Assembly (NCBI GenBank): GCA_032717465.1
Contig: CM064666.1
Location: 2,658,501-2,722,500 of the forward strand
Direction of reading: 5' to 3'
From: Coenobita brevimanus
Lineage: Eukaryota; Arthropoda; Malacostraca; Decapoda; Coenobitidae
Length of the DNA: 64,000 nucleotides
A program made the position numbers and the translations under genes. The notes under the pieces were generated by a model. That model did not search any database. It was not told the DNA's origin and worked only from the letters and a program-made list of their open reading frames with translations. How positions within the stretch are numbered: the stretch's first letter is position 1; each line of letters begins with the position of its first letter. This document shows positions 10,505-21,337 of the stretch, one piece after another.

Positions 10505-11566
10505 CAGTAAAACCTCGATATAACAGATGTCAATAGACTGGAATTCGCTTTTATCGGACTCGAGGAGCTACCGGACTAAATTCCTATATATATCGGAAAA
10601 AGTCCAATAAAGCCAGAAGCAGTCCGGACAGCCTGACCACTTCAGCTATGTTCACCACAATAAGATAAATAAAATACATGTTTATCAGTGTACAGCACAA
10701 TATTATTACCTATCTATCTATGTATTGCCAGACGCCTCAATCCCGTTTGGGGTGGCCACAAACAAATCGCCTCCATGTCATCCTGTCCCCCACCATTTCA
10801 CTGCCCTGCTCCCAACTCACACACCCCTCTCTCATATACCTCTCCACCCCATCCCTCCATCTCATCCTCGGCCTCCCCCTCCCTCTTCCCCCCTCCACCT
10901 CACTCACATACACTCTCTTTGTCAGTCTTTCACCCTCCATCCTCTCCACATGGCCAAACCACCTCAGTGTGTTCCTCATAACATTTCCTATCACATCCAC
11001 ATCCACACCACAACACTCCTTTATATCCTCATTCGTCAGCCTGTCTCTCCATGTGACTCCACAGGCTCCTCTTAAATAACTCATTTCCACTGCTCTCACT
11101 CTTGACTTGTGTCCTTCCAACAATGTCCAAGCTTCACTTCCATACGTTAGAGTTGGTGTCACAATACTGTCATGTAGTAACTTTTTCACTTCCATACTCA
11201 CTTCCCTGTTTCTTATCACTGCTTTCAAAGAACCAGCAACCTTTCTTCCCTGCTGTACCCTTTCAAGCACTTCACCCTCCAAACTTCCATCCTTACTCAT
11301 CACACTACCCAAGTACTTAAACGTACTATTATTATACTGTGTATATATATTATACCATTTGATTAACATAGTGAAGGTATAACACAGTACAGTACCACAA
11401 AGGTAGTCAAAACAGTTTAAAAACCATTCATGCGATCCAGACTAATGTCTGATATATCGGAAAAAGTCTGTATTAGCAGGGGGAGGTCCGGGTGTCGATT
11501 TTATTGGAATTTCGCATTTTTCGGAATGGTTTGGGCCCCAATTAGTCCACCACAGAGGTATTATTG
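10505..11566. mobile_element. pogo/Tigger-type MITE flanked by TA, carrying an RTE insertion
   Basis: The left end CAGTAAAACCTCGATATAAC (10505) and the right end ...GAGGTATTATTG (to 11566) are inverted repeats, with TA on both outer sides. Inner sequence on both sides shares atatcggaaaaagtc (10592 and 11455). TA target sites and the CAGTAAAACCTCG terminus are typical of the pogo/Tigger branch of Tc1/mariner. A minus-strand RTE fragment occupies 10710-11328. Confidence 0.7.
10710..11328 (-). mobile_element. 5'-truncated RTE-type LINE copy (3' ~620 bp)
   Basis: On the minus strand it encodes the C-terminal RT region, ending from FKYLGSVMSKDG through EVLERVQQGRKVAGSLKAV, YGSEAWTLLEGHKSRVRAVE, YLRGACGVTWRDRLTNED and RWFGHVERMEGERL, then a short basic tail (RGRPRMRWRDGVERYM). 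It closes with the family 3' end (ggccacaaacaa.../tctggcaata) and (GATA)n at 10710-10722. The frame is open for 210 residues, so the copy is fairly young. The proline-rich plus-strand frames across it are shadows. Confidence 0.85.
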
Positions 11567-11652
11567 TATATTTTTTCAGAACTGTTACAAACAATGTTCA
11601 CAAGTCTTATTTATTTACACTGTATTTATTTTTTTAGACCAATAATATTCCA

Positions 11653-12843
11653 CAATGTTCTGAAAGGAGGTAAAGAGACTTAGACAGAGTAATAAAGATG
11701 TTAGTAGGGGAATGAAAGATGAAAATAGTAGATTGATAGTGACAGAGAAAAAGTAAGCAGATGGAGAGAACACTGTTAGGAACTGTTATTTAAAAAGACT
11801 GAAAGCAATACAGGCATAAAGAACTGTTATACAGAGAGAATGAAAGCAATACAAGTACAAGTGGCTGGGGAATGACTGGGAGGAGGGAGGTGGGAAAGGA
11901 GGAAGAGATCAGCTGGATGGAAATAGCTCAAGCAATGAAGTAGGTTAAAATGGGGAAAGCCCCAGGAACTGATGGAGTGTGTGGTGAAATGCTGAAGCAT
12001 GGGGGAGAGACAGTAGTTGAATGGATATGGAAGATGTGCAGATTGGCCTGGGAGGAAGGCTGAGTCCCAGAGGATTTTAAGTCAGGTATAATTATTCCCC
12101 TGCACAAAGGAAAAGGGGAAAAAGAAGTGTGTGGTAATCTCAAGGGCATTAATTTTGTCTTCTTAGTGTAAAGGAAAAGTATATGGTAGAACAGTTACTA
12201 ACAGAATTAAGGAAATAACAGAGGAAATAGTTGGAGAAGAACAGGGAGGTTTTAGGAAGGGAAGAGGTTGTGCAGATGAGATATTCATCCTTAGGTCTTT
12301 AGTGGAAAAGTTTCTAGAGAAGGGAAAGAAGTCGTATGCAGCCTTCATGGATATAGAGAAAGCATATGACAGAGTGGACAGACAATGAATGTGGAAAATA
12401 TTATGAATGTATGGAGTAAGTGAGAAGTTGTTGAATGCTGTGAAGAGTATATACGAAGATGCTAGGACTGCAGTGTGTGTGGATGGCGAATTAAGTGAAT
12501 TTTTCTATTTGAATGTTGGATCAAAACAAGGATGTGTCACGTCTCCATGGTTGTTGAATCTGTATATGGATGGGGTTATAAATGAGATATAAGTAGGGCA
12601 GTGGATATTCGAGTGGCCCTCATGACAGGGGGCAGCGTTTGGAAACTTCCTGTACTGTTGCTTGCAGATGATACTGTATTGTTAAGTGAAGACAAAGGGG
12701 AACTGGAAGGCTTGGTACACAGGACTAGGAATGTGTGTCAGAAACAGAATCTAAAGGTGACTGTAGGGAAGAATAAAGTTAAGGTCTTCGAGAGAACTAG
12801 TCACTGTATGTACAGTATGGTTGGATGACGAGGAGATGGAAAA
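11653..12843 (+). pseudogene. RTE-type LINE fragment, plus strand, decayed
   Basis: It aligns by eye with the long RTE copy from ~33.2 to 34.35 kb: the pre-RT linker, KAPGTDGVCGEMLKHG (~11.96 kb), the PLHKGKGEKEVCGN region, GFRKGRGCAD, FMDIEKAYDRVDRQ (~12.35 kb), VGSKQGCVTSPWLLNLYMDG (~12.5 kb) and LLADDTVLLSED (~12.66 kb, the xADD box). Stops and small indels interrupt it (e.g. RVDRQ followed by TGA). It ends abruptly at ~12843, where an opposite-strand RTE copy begins. Confidence 0.8.
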
Positions 12844-12844
12844 C

Positions 12845-13310
12845 CTATCTATTGCCAGATGCCTTAATCCCATAAGGAGTGGCCACAAACAAATCACCTT
12901 GATGTCCCACGCCATTTCACTGCCCTGCTCCCAGATCACATCCCCCTTTCTTAAATACCTCTCCGCTCCATCCTTCCATCTCATCCTTGGCCTCCCCCTT
13001 CCTCCCCTCCCCCTCCACTTCACTCACATACACTCTCCTCATCAGTCTCTCGCTCTCCATCCTCTCCACATGGCCAAATCACCTCAATGTGCTCCTCCAA
13101 ATGCTTCCTATCACATCGACATCCACACCACAACGCTCCTTCACTTCCTCATTTGTTAGTCTGTCTGTCCATGTAACTCCACATGCCCCTCTCAAATAAC
13201 TAATTTCCACTGCTCTCACTCTTGACTTTTCCAACAAGGTAGCTTCACTTCCATATGTTAGAGTACAGTGACTTTTTTACTTCCTTGTTTCTGAATCCTG
13301 CATAACCTGT
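12845..13310 (-). mobile_element. 5'-truncated RTE-type LINE copy abutting an inverted RTE copy
   Basis: It starts at the family 3' terminus (tctattgccagatgcc complement) directly against the plus-strand RTE fragment and reads the C-terminal coding region on the minus strand until homology fades near 13310. The minus strand shows GGRGRPRMRWKDGAERYLR. The tail-to-body junction suggests insertion into the older copy, with the other half of that copy lost. Confidence 0.75.
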
Positions 13311-13973
13311 TGTACTATTCTTTTTCCATATTTCTGGACCCTCCCTTACCCCCATTTGCTAATGAGGACTGTCTGTATTTTCCTCTTGGCCAAAGTGCCT
13401 GGAGCTGAGATAATTGGCAGAGAATGTTAGTGCTGGTTGATGTTTTGGTGATGAATTGGTTGTCTGGGCGGGTTTACATTCGAGGTAAAAAAAAAAAAAA
13501 AAAATGGAGAGGAAATTGTGCAATTTATTTTTATGCCACAACTATTTCTTCCCTCGATTTAGCTCAGTCTGAAGATTTTCAATGCGACAGCTGAGTTTTG
13601 AAGCAGTCATGTATGATTTTTTAATGAAACACATTGGCAGTGACCTCTGGTGTTGTGCTGTCAGGAAAGCTGACACACAAACAGCCTGCTGTATATAACA
13701 TTCAAATTCCACTACCACCCCATCCAGATTTCAAGGAGCGTGTATTCTGGAATAATGTACGAGGTGGTGACGCCAACGCTGCTTCCTGAATTGAGTAAAC
13801 TATCCACAGCGACGTACATGAACACCCAAGACCAGTGCTCTTCAAGGCAATGAATAAGGCCCCTATACAAAGTTAAGAACTGATGATGATAACAATTATG
13901 ATGACAACAATGAAACCATAGGAAATAATGACATTTATGAAGATAATGCTGATGATTTTGGTGCCATTCTTAC
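13311..13973. other. Intron, nothing recognised
   Basis: Contains an A18 run at ~13484-13504. No repeat or ORF can be named before the COQ2 exon. Confidence 0.5.
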
Positions 13974-14164
13974 CTGATGGGCATAGATGGTATCATATAT
14001 CAGTGTCCATGCCAGACCAGATGCGTAGAGAAAGAAAGGAGGCGCGGCAATGGTTGAAGTTACTGCTGTCCATCCCAGCAATGCTCCCCAGTTGAATGTC
14101 AGGCCCAGAACGACTTGAGGGAACCATGTTATGCGCTTCATTAGAGGATAAACCATAACAAGAC
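13974..14164 (-). CDS. COQ2: COQ2 exon (central membrane region and start of second Asp motif)
   Basis: This 191-bp exon has an acceptor TTCCCACAG before 14164 and a donor GTAAGA after 13974. It enters in phase 1 (completing a Gly codon split with the previous exon) and leaves in phase 0. It reads [20 protein letters not shown], then [15 protein letters not shown], a short loop, and [36 protein letters not shown] and the YDTIYAHQ half of the second catalytic Asp-rich motif are near-invariant in eukaryotic COQ2. The loop [10 protein letters not shown] is shorter than in vertebrates. Confidence 0.95.
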
Positions 14165-15209
14165 CTGTGGGAATAGTAGGCATGGTGGATAGTGGCAGCT
14201 GTGTAATTTATGATGCTGTGGTAATTGTTATGGTTGTGGTCCTTGTGGTAGTTGTGGGTGCTATATTAAGCATCTCATTTGCAAGTACACTGTGGAGGCA
14301 GTAGTTGCTGTTGTTGTTGTGGCCCCATCCTCATCTGAATATGAACCCAGTAAATGGCAGAAAACTAACCACATGGACTTGGTCCTACAAGAGAATTTTT
14401 TCTGAGATTAGCCTGAAAGAATGATGAATTCTAAGAGTAAGGTGCATAAGTCGAGAAGGGTGTGCTGTGGCGTGAGGGACTGTATTGCAGTTAGGGTACA
14501 ATGGATTGGTAGAAAGTTGTATTTTGAAGCAGTGCTGGTACTGAAGCAGGGAAGAGTGATGGCCACATCACAGCCTGGATAGGTGCATTTGTCTCTCTCT
14601 GGGAAGGGCAAGGTTTGTGGACTGAATGTCTTACAGAGGATCAGGAAGGATGCTGTTTAGCTGGGGGCTTTGGATGACTGTGTTTGCATGTATGCTTATG
14701 AAGTGTAGAGTTGGGTGAGGGAGGAAGCATACTGAGGTATTCTGTGTACACCAGACCCCTAATTTGCACGTCTAATGTATCCAGGAATTTAATTGTGCAA
14801 ACTAAAATGTGCAAATTGCAACACCCAAACCCATTTTATACAGGTAACTTGTATGATGAAATCCCAAGATTATTCCAGAGTTATCCCCCATGGCCCTCTT
14901 GAAAAATATTCCCCCTTCTTGATCAAACCTAACATTCACTGTCGTGAACATACAACTCAAGGAACATCATTAGGCATAAAAATGGAATAATTGGAGTTTA
15001 CAAAGTTGTAAATAAGTAGTGATCACTTACCATGACAAGCAATGGAGCGATGTTCGGGTGTAGTGGAAGGAGGTATCTTCAGATAACAATTTACATTGCT
15101 ATAGGATTTATCCCAATTGATACCAGGTATTAGTTAGCCCAAATTTTTTCATTTACAACAACAGATCCACTAAACATACACATTCTGTTATGGTAAGTAT
15201 GAGAAACAC
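14165..15209. other. COQ2 intron, nothing recognised
   Basis: No mobile element, RNA or exon was recognised. Contains short GTTGTT-type simple runs (~14220-14325). Confidence 0.5.
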
Positions 15210-15575
15210 ACACAGGCAATGTTGGACTAATGGAAAGTAATGACAAGGGCATAATAAGGAAGAAACATATAGGCCTAACACAGAGTGGCCTGAGATGGGC
15301 TTGAGGTGAGGGGTTCAGATGCTAGGAGAGTGGAAAGTTAGTGGTCTCCATCACTTGGGATTAACTCCTCAAGTAGGGCCTCATTTTTGAATACCAAAAA
15401 ACCATCAGAAACCACTGACACTACACCATCATTGTTGGGAGAAACCAGCTCAATTGCCTGATAAAGATATTGTTTTAGTTAAAAAAAATATGCAATAACA
15501 GCAGGATTGCAAATTCTTATCTAGCATGAATAATGAAGATCACTATAACCAAGGGGTCACTATATTCATTCATCT
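15210..15575. repeat. Dispersed repeat ending in a Tigger-like terminus, pair with 24945-25260
   Basis: Shared order of aagaaacatata, gcttgaggt.aggggttc, tgggattaactcct.gagtagggc and ccatcattgtt.g.agaaaccagc. Its right end (ataaccaaggggtcactata) is the complement of the cagtgatcccttggttat terminus seen at 21338, consistent with one family of Tc1/pogo-like elements. Confidence 0.6.
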
Positions 15576-15733
15576 GTATTCACGTACGGGTATTTGTACT
15601 TTACAGGATTTGAGTACTATAATCATACTGTCCTATCTCCACCATTATAACTACAATATCTAACTTTTCCTTGAAAGTATGGATATTCTTAGCAATTACC
15701 ACACTTTCACCTAATTGATTCCATTTAGTTATA

Positions 15734-16786
15734 CAGTAAACCACTGCTATACGTGGGTTTGCCATTTCCAGTTTCACATACTTTGCAGATTTTTCTGGGA
15801 AATTATTTCAGAAATTCACAGGAAGATATTTCCTGCTTTTCCCACGGCATCAGCTGTTCCTAGTGGTTCATAAGTGATTTTTTGCAGTTTTCCATGAGAA
15901 ATACTGTCCTATACAGTTAAACTGTGCAGTTACCCTGTATAGGTATGCACTGTTCAGCATAAGGCACCAGCACTCTACAGCACTCGGTATTTCACAGCAC
16001 AAATCTCCACACTTTTCTTGCACTGAGAGCTTTTTTGTGACTGCTTCCTGGGGTAGCATCCCTTATTATCTGTGTACATGTCTTCTTTCTCCCTATCCTA
16101 CTGACCATTCAAAGAAGGGACCCAATCATGTGCCATCGTACTCATTCTCTCTCAGTTCATCTTACAGGTTGTGCAGAAGAAAGTGGTGTCACTGGAAGAG
16201 AAAGTGAAACTGTTGAACATGATGCGTGAGAGGCAGTCAATCGTGGCTGTTGGGAAAAATTTTGGTGTGAACGAGAGCATGGTGCATTACTTCAAGAAAA
16301 ATGAGAGGGCCATTTGTGTTGCTGTATCCAGAAAAGCCTGAGTATCATCCTGTACTGCCTTTTTAGGAAGTATTAATGTGCCATAAAATGCATTTACAAG
16401 TCTATATGTAATGGGAATGGTTAAAACAGAGAAATCAATAATAGTAACAAGCAGAACACATGTGAATGCACAACTTGAGAGTTGAACTGAGAAAGAATTG
16501 GCGTGACAGTATATGACTGGGTCCCCTCTATCATCAGCCTGAATGCTGTTGAGTGCTGATGCCTTGTGATGAACAGCACATACCTATACAGGGTAACACA
16601 CAGTTTAACTATATAGGACAGTATTTCTCAAGGGAAACATGCAAAAAGAATCAAAGAATCACTTATGAACCATTATGAACAGCTGATACTGAAGGAAAAG
16701 CAGGAAACATCTTCTTGTGAATTTTTTAAATAATTTCCCAGAAAAATTGGGGAATATGCAAACCCATGATTAGCTGGGGTTGACTG
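15734..16786. mobile_element. Tigger/pogo-like element with ~250-bp inverted repeats
   Basis: It begins CAGTAAACCACTGCTATACG and ends with the near-complement ...ggggttgactg, with TA on both sides (15732-15733 and 16787-16788). The inverted similarity extends deep. cgtgggtttgcc, tttttctgggaaattattt, atcagctgttc, ggttcataagtgatt, gaaatactgtcctata, accctgtataggta and accagcactct... on the left all reappear inverted on the right, down to about 15985 and 16545. Between them sits a fragment of the transposase DNA-binding domain (16168-16341). Confidence 0.8.
16168..16341 (+). pseudogene. Tigger/CENP-B-like transposase N-terminal fragment
   Basis: The 57-codon open segment reads KKVVSLEEKVKLLNMMRERQ, then SIVAVGKNFGVNESMVHYFKKNE, ending in TGA. 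The pattern LxxEEKxxxL...GxxxxxVAxxFGVxxSxVxxxxKN is the CENP-B/pogo helix-turn-helix of Tigger transposases. It is preceded by a plausible acceptor (tcttacag). The catalytic DDE part is absent, so the element cannot move itself. It lies between the long inverted repeats of the surrounding element. Confidence 0.7.
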
Positions 16787-16789
16787 TAC

Positions 16790-18058
16790 TGTATATGGTA
16801 AGGTACTGACAAAGTAAGGGGAAAAAAATGAGGAATTAGTTGGAGAAGAACCAGGAGGTTTCAGGAAAGAAAGAGGTAGAGTAGATCACATATTCATGCT
16901 AATGTGTTTAGTAGAAAAGTTTCTAGAAAAGGGGAAAAAGTTGTATGCGGCCTTCATGGATTTAGAGAAAGCATATGACAGGGTGGATTGACAAACAATG
17001 TGGAAAATATTAAAAATATATGGAGTTAGTGGGAAGCCGCTGAATGCTGAGAAGAGTACGTATGAGGGTGCCAAGGCTACAGTGTGTGTGGATGATGAAC
17101 TGAGTGAACTTTTGTCTGAACGTTGAATTGCAACAGGGATGCATCATGCCTCCATGGTTGTCCAATCTGTATATGAATGGAATTATAAGAGATAATGGGT
17201 TGGGCACTCGATGCTGGAGTGGTCCTAATGAGAGTGGGCAGCATTTTGAAACCTCCTGTTCTGCTGCTTGTTAAGTGAAAACAAAGGGGAACTGCATGGC
17301 TTGGTGAATGAGTTTGGGAGTGCGTAAGAAACTGAATCTTAAGGTGAATGCAGGGAAGAGTAAACTCATGGTCTTCCAGAGAAATGAAGTCACCAAATGT
17401 ACAGCGAGGCTGAATGGTAAGGAAATGGAAAATGTGAGTGAATTTAAGTACTTGGGCAGTGTGATGAGTAAGAATGGAAGTTTAGAAGATAAAGTGATTG
17501 GAAGGGTACAACAGGGAAGAAAAATTGTTGGTTCATTGAAAGCAGTGATAAAGTATAGGGAACTGAGCATGCAAATAAAGTAAAATAGTTGTTGCATGAC
17601 AGTGTGATACTCACTCTAACACATGGAAGTGAAGCTTGGACCTTGTTAGAAGGACACAAGTCAAGAGCGAAAGCAGTGGAAATGAGTTACTTGAGAATAA
17701 CATGTGAAGTTACATGGTGAGACAGACTAACAAATGAGGAGTTGAAGGAGTGTTGTAGTGTGGATGTGGGTGTGTGTGATGGAAACCGTTAGGAGAATTA
17801 CACTGAGGTGATTTGGTGATGTCAAGAGGATGGAGAGTGAGAGATTAACAAGGAGAGTTTATGTAAGTGAGGCAGAGGGGGAAAGAGGGAGGAGGAGACC
17901 GAGGATGAGATGGAGGGATAGAGTGGAAAGTTATATAAGAGAGGAGGATGTATGTTGGGGAAAGGGCAACGAAATGGCAGGGAACTGAGCAACATGGAGG
18001 CGATTTGTTTGTAGCCACCCCTCACAGGATTAGGGTGTCTGGCTAACGATATATAGGT
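16790..18058 (+). pseudogene. RTE-type LINE fragment, plus strand (RT to 3' end)
   Basis: It starts inside the RT domain (match to the long copy at ~33.69 kb), directly after the right end of the Tigger element. FRKERG..DHIF, FMDLEKAYDRVD (~16.97 kb), VxxQQGCIMPPWL and LKVNAGKSKLMVFQRNEVTK (17.3 kb) are readable, then FKYLGSVMSKNGSLEDKV. The (x)ADD box region is deleted (cctcctgttctgctgcttg runs straight into ttaagtgaaaac). The 3' terminus ends gtgtctggctaacgatatata. There are many stops, so it is inactive. Confidence 0.8.
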
Positions 18059-18061
18059 AGA

Positions 18062-18405
18062 CAGAATAACTGCTGCTGGCACAGTTGCTTGCTGACAACG
18101 AGACGACCTTGTGCTGCCAGCCCTACCCTGCCAGTGGTGGCAATCTATGGTACCACTGTGTTTGCTGTTAGTACTCAAGTGGCTGTTGTTAAAGGGGCGA
18201 TGGAGAAGATGGCATGATACAGTATATAATGTACATAGAGTGTGGTGTAGACAGATGATGTACAAAGAAATGGTCAAGAACAGGTCCTATGGGCTGGTGA
18301 CACAGGAGCTCCAGCTCTCCCTGTCACCAGCTTGCCACCCATGATGGAAGTAGCGGCATGTTTGACCTGTGTTATAGTTCACTCTCGGTGAAAACCATGC
18401 CACGA
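18062..18405 (-). mobile_element. 5'-end fragment of the jockey-type LINE family, abutting a COQ2 splice donor
   Basis: It matches the 5' region of the minus-strand element at 45990-47860: ccctgccagtggtggcaatc, gaacaggtcct.gggctggtga, ggagctccagctctccctgtcaccagcttgcca and tgttatag/cagcctattc..accatg are shared. Similarity reaches about 18403, only ~8 bp from the GT donor (18411-18412) of the COQ2 exon. Confidence 0.7.
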
Positions 18406-18412
18406 GACTCAC

Positions 18413-18560
18413 CCAAAGATGAAGCACCGAGGATAATTGAAGTGAAATTCAGTTGAAGAAGGATGAAACAACCCAACCCCAGTTGCACTGCCAGTAGAGC
18501 TGTTGCATCCCACAGTGTCAGGGTTCCATCTGCCAGTGGTCGACTGGCCGTGCGACTGAC
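18413..18560 (-). CDS. COQ2: COQ2 exon (after first Asp-rich motif)
   Basis: This 148-bp exon has an acceptor (CCAATGACACAG) before 18560 and a donor GTGAGT after 18413; it enters in phase 0 and leaves in phase 1. It reads VSRTASRPLADGTLTLWDAT, then a membrane helix ALLAVQLGLGCFILLQLN and TSIILGASSLG. Directly after the first Asp motif, R-T-x-x-RPLA-x-G is the conserved COQ2/UbiA sequence that follows NDxxDxxxD. The phases match both neighbours exactly. Confidence 0.95.
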
Positions 18561-18937
18561 CTGTGTCATTGGTGTTGTGAGAGCAAGAATAAAACTACAT
18601 ATATTCAACTTCTTCAATTAAAAGCCCTTTTTTATATTATACTCATCCTACTTCCACAATTTTTTTTTTTCAGTGTGGAATAGATATACGGTAAGTTTTG
18701 AACAAGAGAGGTTATATACAATCTTCATTAACTTCTTTATTGCGAGACATCCTTTCAAAGCTAATTAAAATCAGGTTAAAGTAGCAAGAATAAACTAAGA
18801 TAAGTCACTGGACTCAAAGAGTTGAACTGTGGGATATCTGTACAGTATGCAAAATGCCACTTTAAATTTAAAAAAAAAAAAAAAAAAATCACAAAAGACA
18901 CTCTCTGGTTCAAAATTAGAAGGTTAAAAACCTAATA
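18561..18937. other. COQ2 intron, nothing recognised
   Basis: Contains poly-T (18659-18671) and poly-A (18868-18888) runs; no gene or element is named. Confidence 0.5.
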
Positions 18938-18939
18938 TA

Positions 18940-19427
18940 CAGTACATCCCCCTAGTACGCGCCTATATGGGCGGCAGAGGATGTCGCGTACTAGGAATTC
19001 ACGTACTGTGAATACATAAACACATGGGAAAAATTACATATGGGCAGCACCCCCCTTCATGGGCAACCCTTGTGAACCTTTCAGACCTATGTACAGGCAT
19101 TGTACTATACAGGGAAACTATCTAATGCATATTACCTAAGATAAAGTACACCAACAAGATTATGGCTTTACTAGGTAAATCAACAAAGATTTGGCTTAAC
19201 TAAACCAACAAGAATATGGCTGCTCACCTTTACCCATTATCGCTTCTTGGGGGGGCAATGTCGCGTACTCAGGGTAACCCCGGATTTGGGCCACTCTTTG
19301 CTGACCGTCTCGCTCACAAGTTCAATTCGCGTACTAATAAAAAATACACTAAAATTAAAAAAAAAATAGGTCTTTGCGTACAAGGGGGATCGCGTACTCG
19401 GAACTCGCGTACTGTGGGGATGTACTG
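18940..19427. mobile_element. TA-flanked MITE (488 bp), pogo/Tigger-like
   Basis: The left end CAGTACATCCCCCTAGTACG and the right end cgcgtactgtggggatgtactg are inverted repeats. TA flanks both sides (18938-18939 and 19428-19429). Additional cgcgtact words recur inside (18983, 19263, 19325, 19391), giving a subterminal-repeat look. The interior is non-coding. Confidence 0.75.
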
Positions 19428-19429
19428 TA

Positions 19430-19946
19430 CTGTACACTCTTTTCTGACTTCATAATCATTTAATAATTAATCACATGCAACTTTAAGTTGAGAAAAAGCA
19501 AAAAATCATTTCAACACAACTTCAAGCACAATAACACTGAATAAGGACAGACTGAATTATAATAACAGGTTAACAGTGAAATTCTTAGCCACGTATTTTA
19601 ATTTTCAGCTAAATAAAATTAAAACTGGCATTAGTTGGAACAGAGTATAATAGCTATACCTTAACGTATGCACTTTTTAAATTTGTGGTTTTGACAATTC
19701 TCAGGTACTGCACTGTATATGTACACCAATTTTCTGCTGTGACTTTAGAGCACATGCTTAAACCTTACACTGCAAAGTGGAATGCAAGCTCACAGTTTTT
19801 TACAATAATTTCTGAAGCATGAGATGAAAATGGAACATGTCTGATCCTGTAATGCCACTGACTACTCTGTAAGGTGGGATGCATGCTAATCTTACATAAC
19901 CGTATCAGGTTTCTGGGCAGGGCAGATTATGTCTGTGCTAGAGTCA
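19430..19946. other. Non-coding, nothing recognised
   Basis: AT-rich COQ2 intron sequence between a MITE and a tandem repeat. Confidence 0.45.
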
Positions 19947-20925
19947 GTCTCTCTCGTGCTGACCCACATCTTTACGCCGCGATATTTATCTTTGATCACT
20001 CTGAGTAAATACACTTATCATGACAGAATGTTGGCTTTGGTGCCATTTTAAAGCTGAATAGTTGTAATTTAATGTAGTATGTTCAAAAAGGGAAAACACT
20101 GAAAATAAAAAGTCAAAATGACGAGCTGAAGTTAGGCGAAAACCAAAAATTTTATACAGTACCATGTCATAGAAAAAAAAAAAAAACTAATAAATATATA
20201 AAAATCTGGTTTAAACCATGCAAGACTACAATAAATAACCTTTATAATAATATACAGATTATGGTTATTTTTGCATTGTATTCCGCGGTAATGCGAAAGG
20301 AAAAAGAAGCTCAATTTTTTTTATTCTCGGACTCATATTCGCTTTGCAATCTATTTCTCTGATTGGTCAGTGTAAATACATTTTTAAAAATAGGATGCTA
20401 GTTATGGTGCTATTTTGAAGCTGAATAGTTGTACATTATTGCAATATGTTCAAAAAATGAAAACAAAGAAAATCAAAACTCCAAATGGCAAGTTGAATTA
20501 GGCAAAAACCAAAAATTTTACACCTTGCCATAGAAAAATATTTGGAAAAAAAAACTAATAAAGATATATAAATCTGGTTTAAACCATGCAAAATTACAAT
20601 AAGTTACCTTTACAATGACATATAGTTTATGGCAACTTATGCGTACTGCACAGTAAAGCAAAAGAAAAAAGATGCACAATTTTGTATGATTCTCAGCCAC
20701 ATCTTCGCTTAGCAATCTTTTTCTTTGATTGGTCTGTGTAAATATAATTTTCAAAACAGAATGCTGGTTTGGTGTCATTGTAAAATGGAATAGTTTTACT
20801 TTATCGCAGTACTGTATGTTCATAAAACGAAAACAAAGAAAATAAAATGACAAGTTGAAGCTGGGCAAAAACCAGAAATTTTATACCCTGAGGTTGAAAA
20901 ATATTGGCCAAGAATAAAGTAATAA
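19947..20925. repeat. Tandem array of ~370-bp units (about 2.7 copies)
   Basis: Three diverged units begin near 19947, 20319 and 20689. Markers recur at a spacing of ~365-370 bp: aggc(g/a)aaaaccaaaaatttta (20137, 20502, 20866 region), aaatctggtttaaaccatgcaa (20206, 20571), and atgctggtt.ggtgccatttt/attg. There is no ORF. The length suits a small satellite-like array or a twice-duplicated element. Confidence 0.7.
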
Positions 20926-21337
20926 AGAGACAAAGCCATGAGTCAGACCAGCTGTGCAATACCTGCCACGCACAGAGCGACCATTTCATGACATCATGTT
21001 CGAGTCTCTTTGTTATGACGTGTAAACATGATTTCTGGCGATTATTTTACAAAAGTATCTTAAAATGACACATAAATGAGTCATCAGAATCTCCAAGGTC
21101 GGACGTGAAATGACGCGAAAACTAGTCATCGGAATCTCAGTGTTAATGACTTCAGGCACTCCATAAATGACCATAAAAAAAATAAGAGTTTGCATTCCAC
21201 TTGGCAATTCAAAGTTTAGGCATACATTCCTTAAATTCACATGAGTGGAAGTCCAAGCAGCAAGGGGTTTGCTAATGGCAAACAGGTACTTCCACGCTTG
21301 CACTTGCTTGCACCGTACCAATGCATTAACTCTTCAA
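20926..21337. other. Non-coding, nothing recognised
   Basis: A short internal echo (atgacacataaatgagtcatcagaatctc versus atgacgcgaaaactagtcatcggaatctc, at ~21065 and ~21110) is the only structure. Confidence 0.45.

Noticed and set aside
10678..11079. Pro/Ser-rich plus-strand open frames (also 12821-13199, 27465-27954, 32.4-34.9 kb minus, 37.5-39.8 kb plus)
   Set aside because: They are antisense shadows of RTE reverse transcriptase coding; the opposite strand has all RT landmarks.
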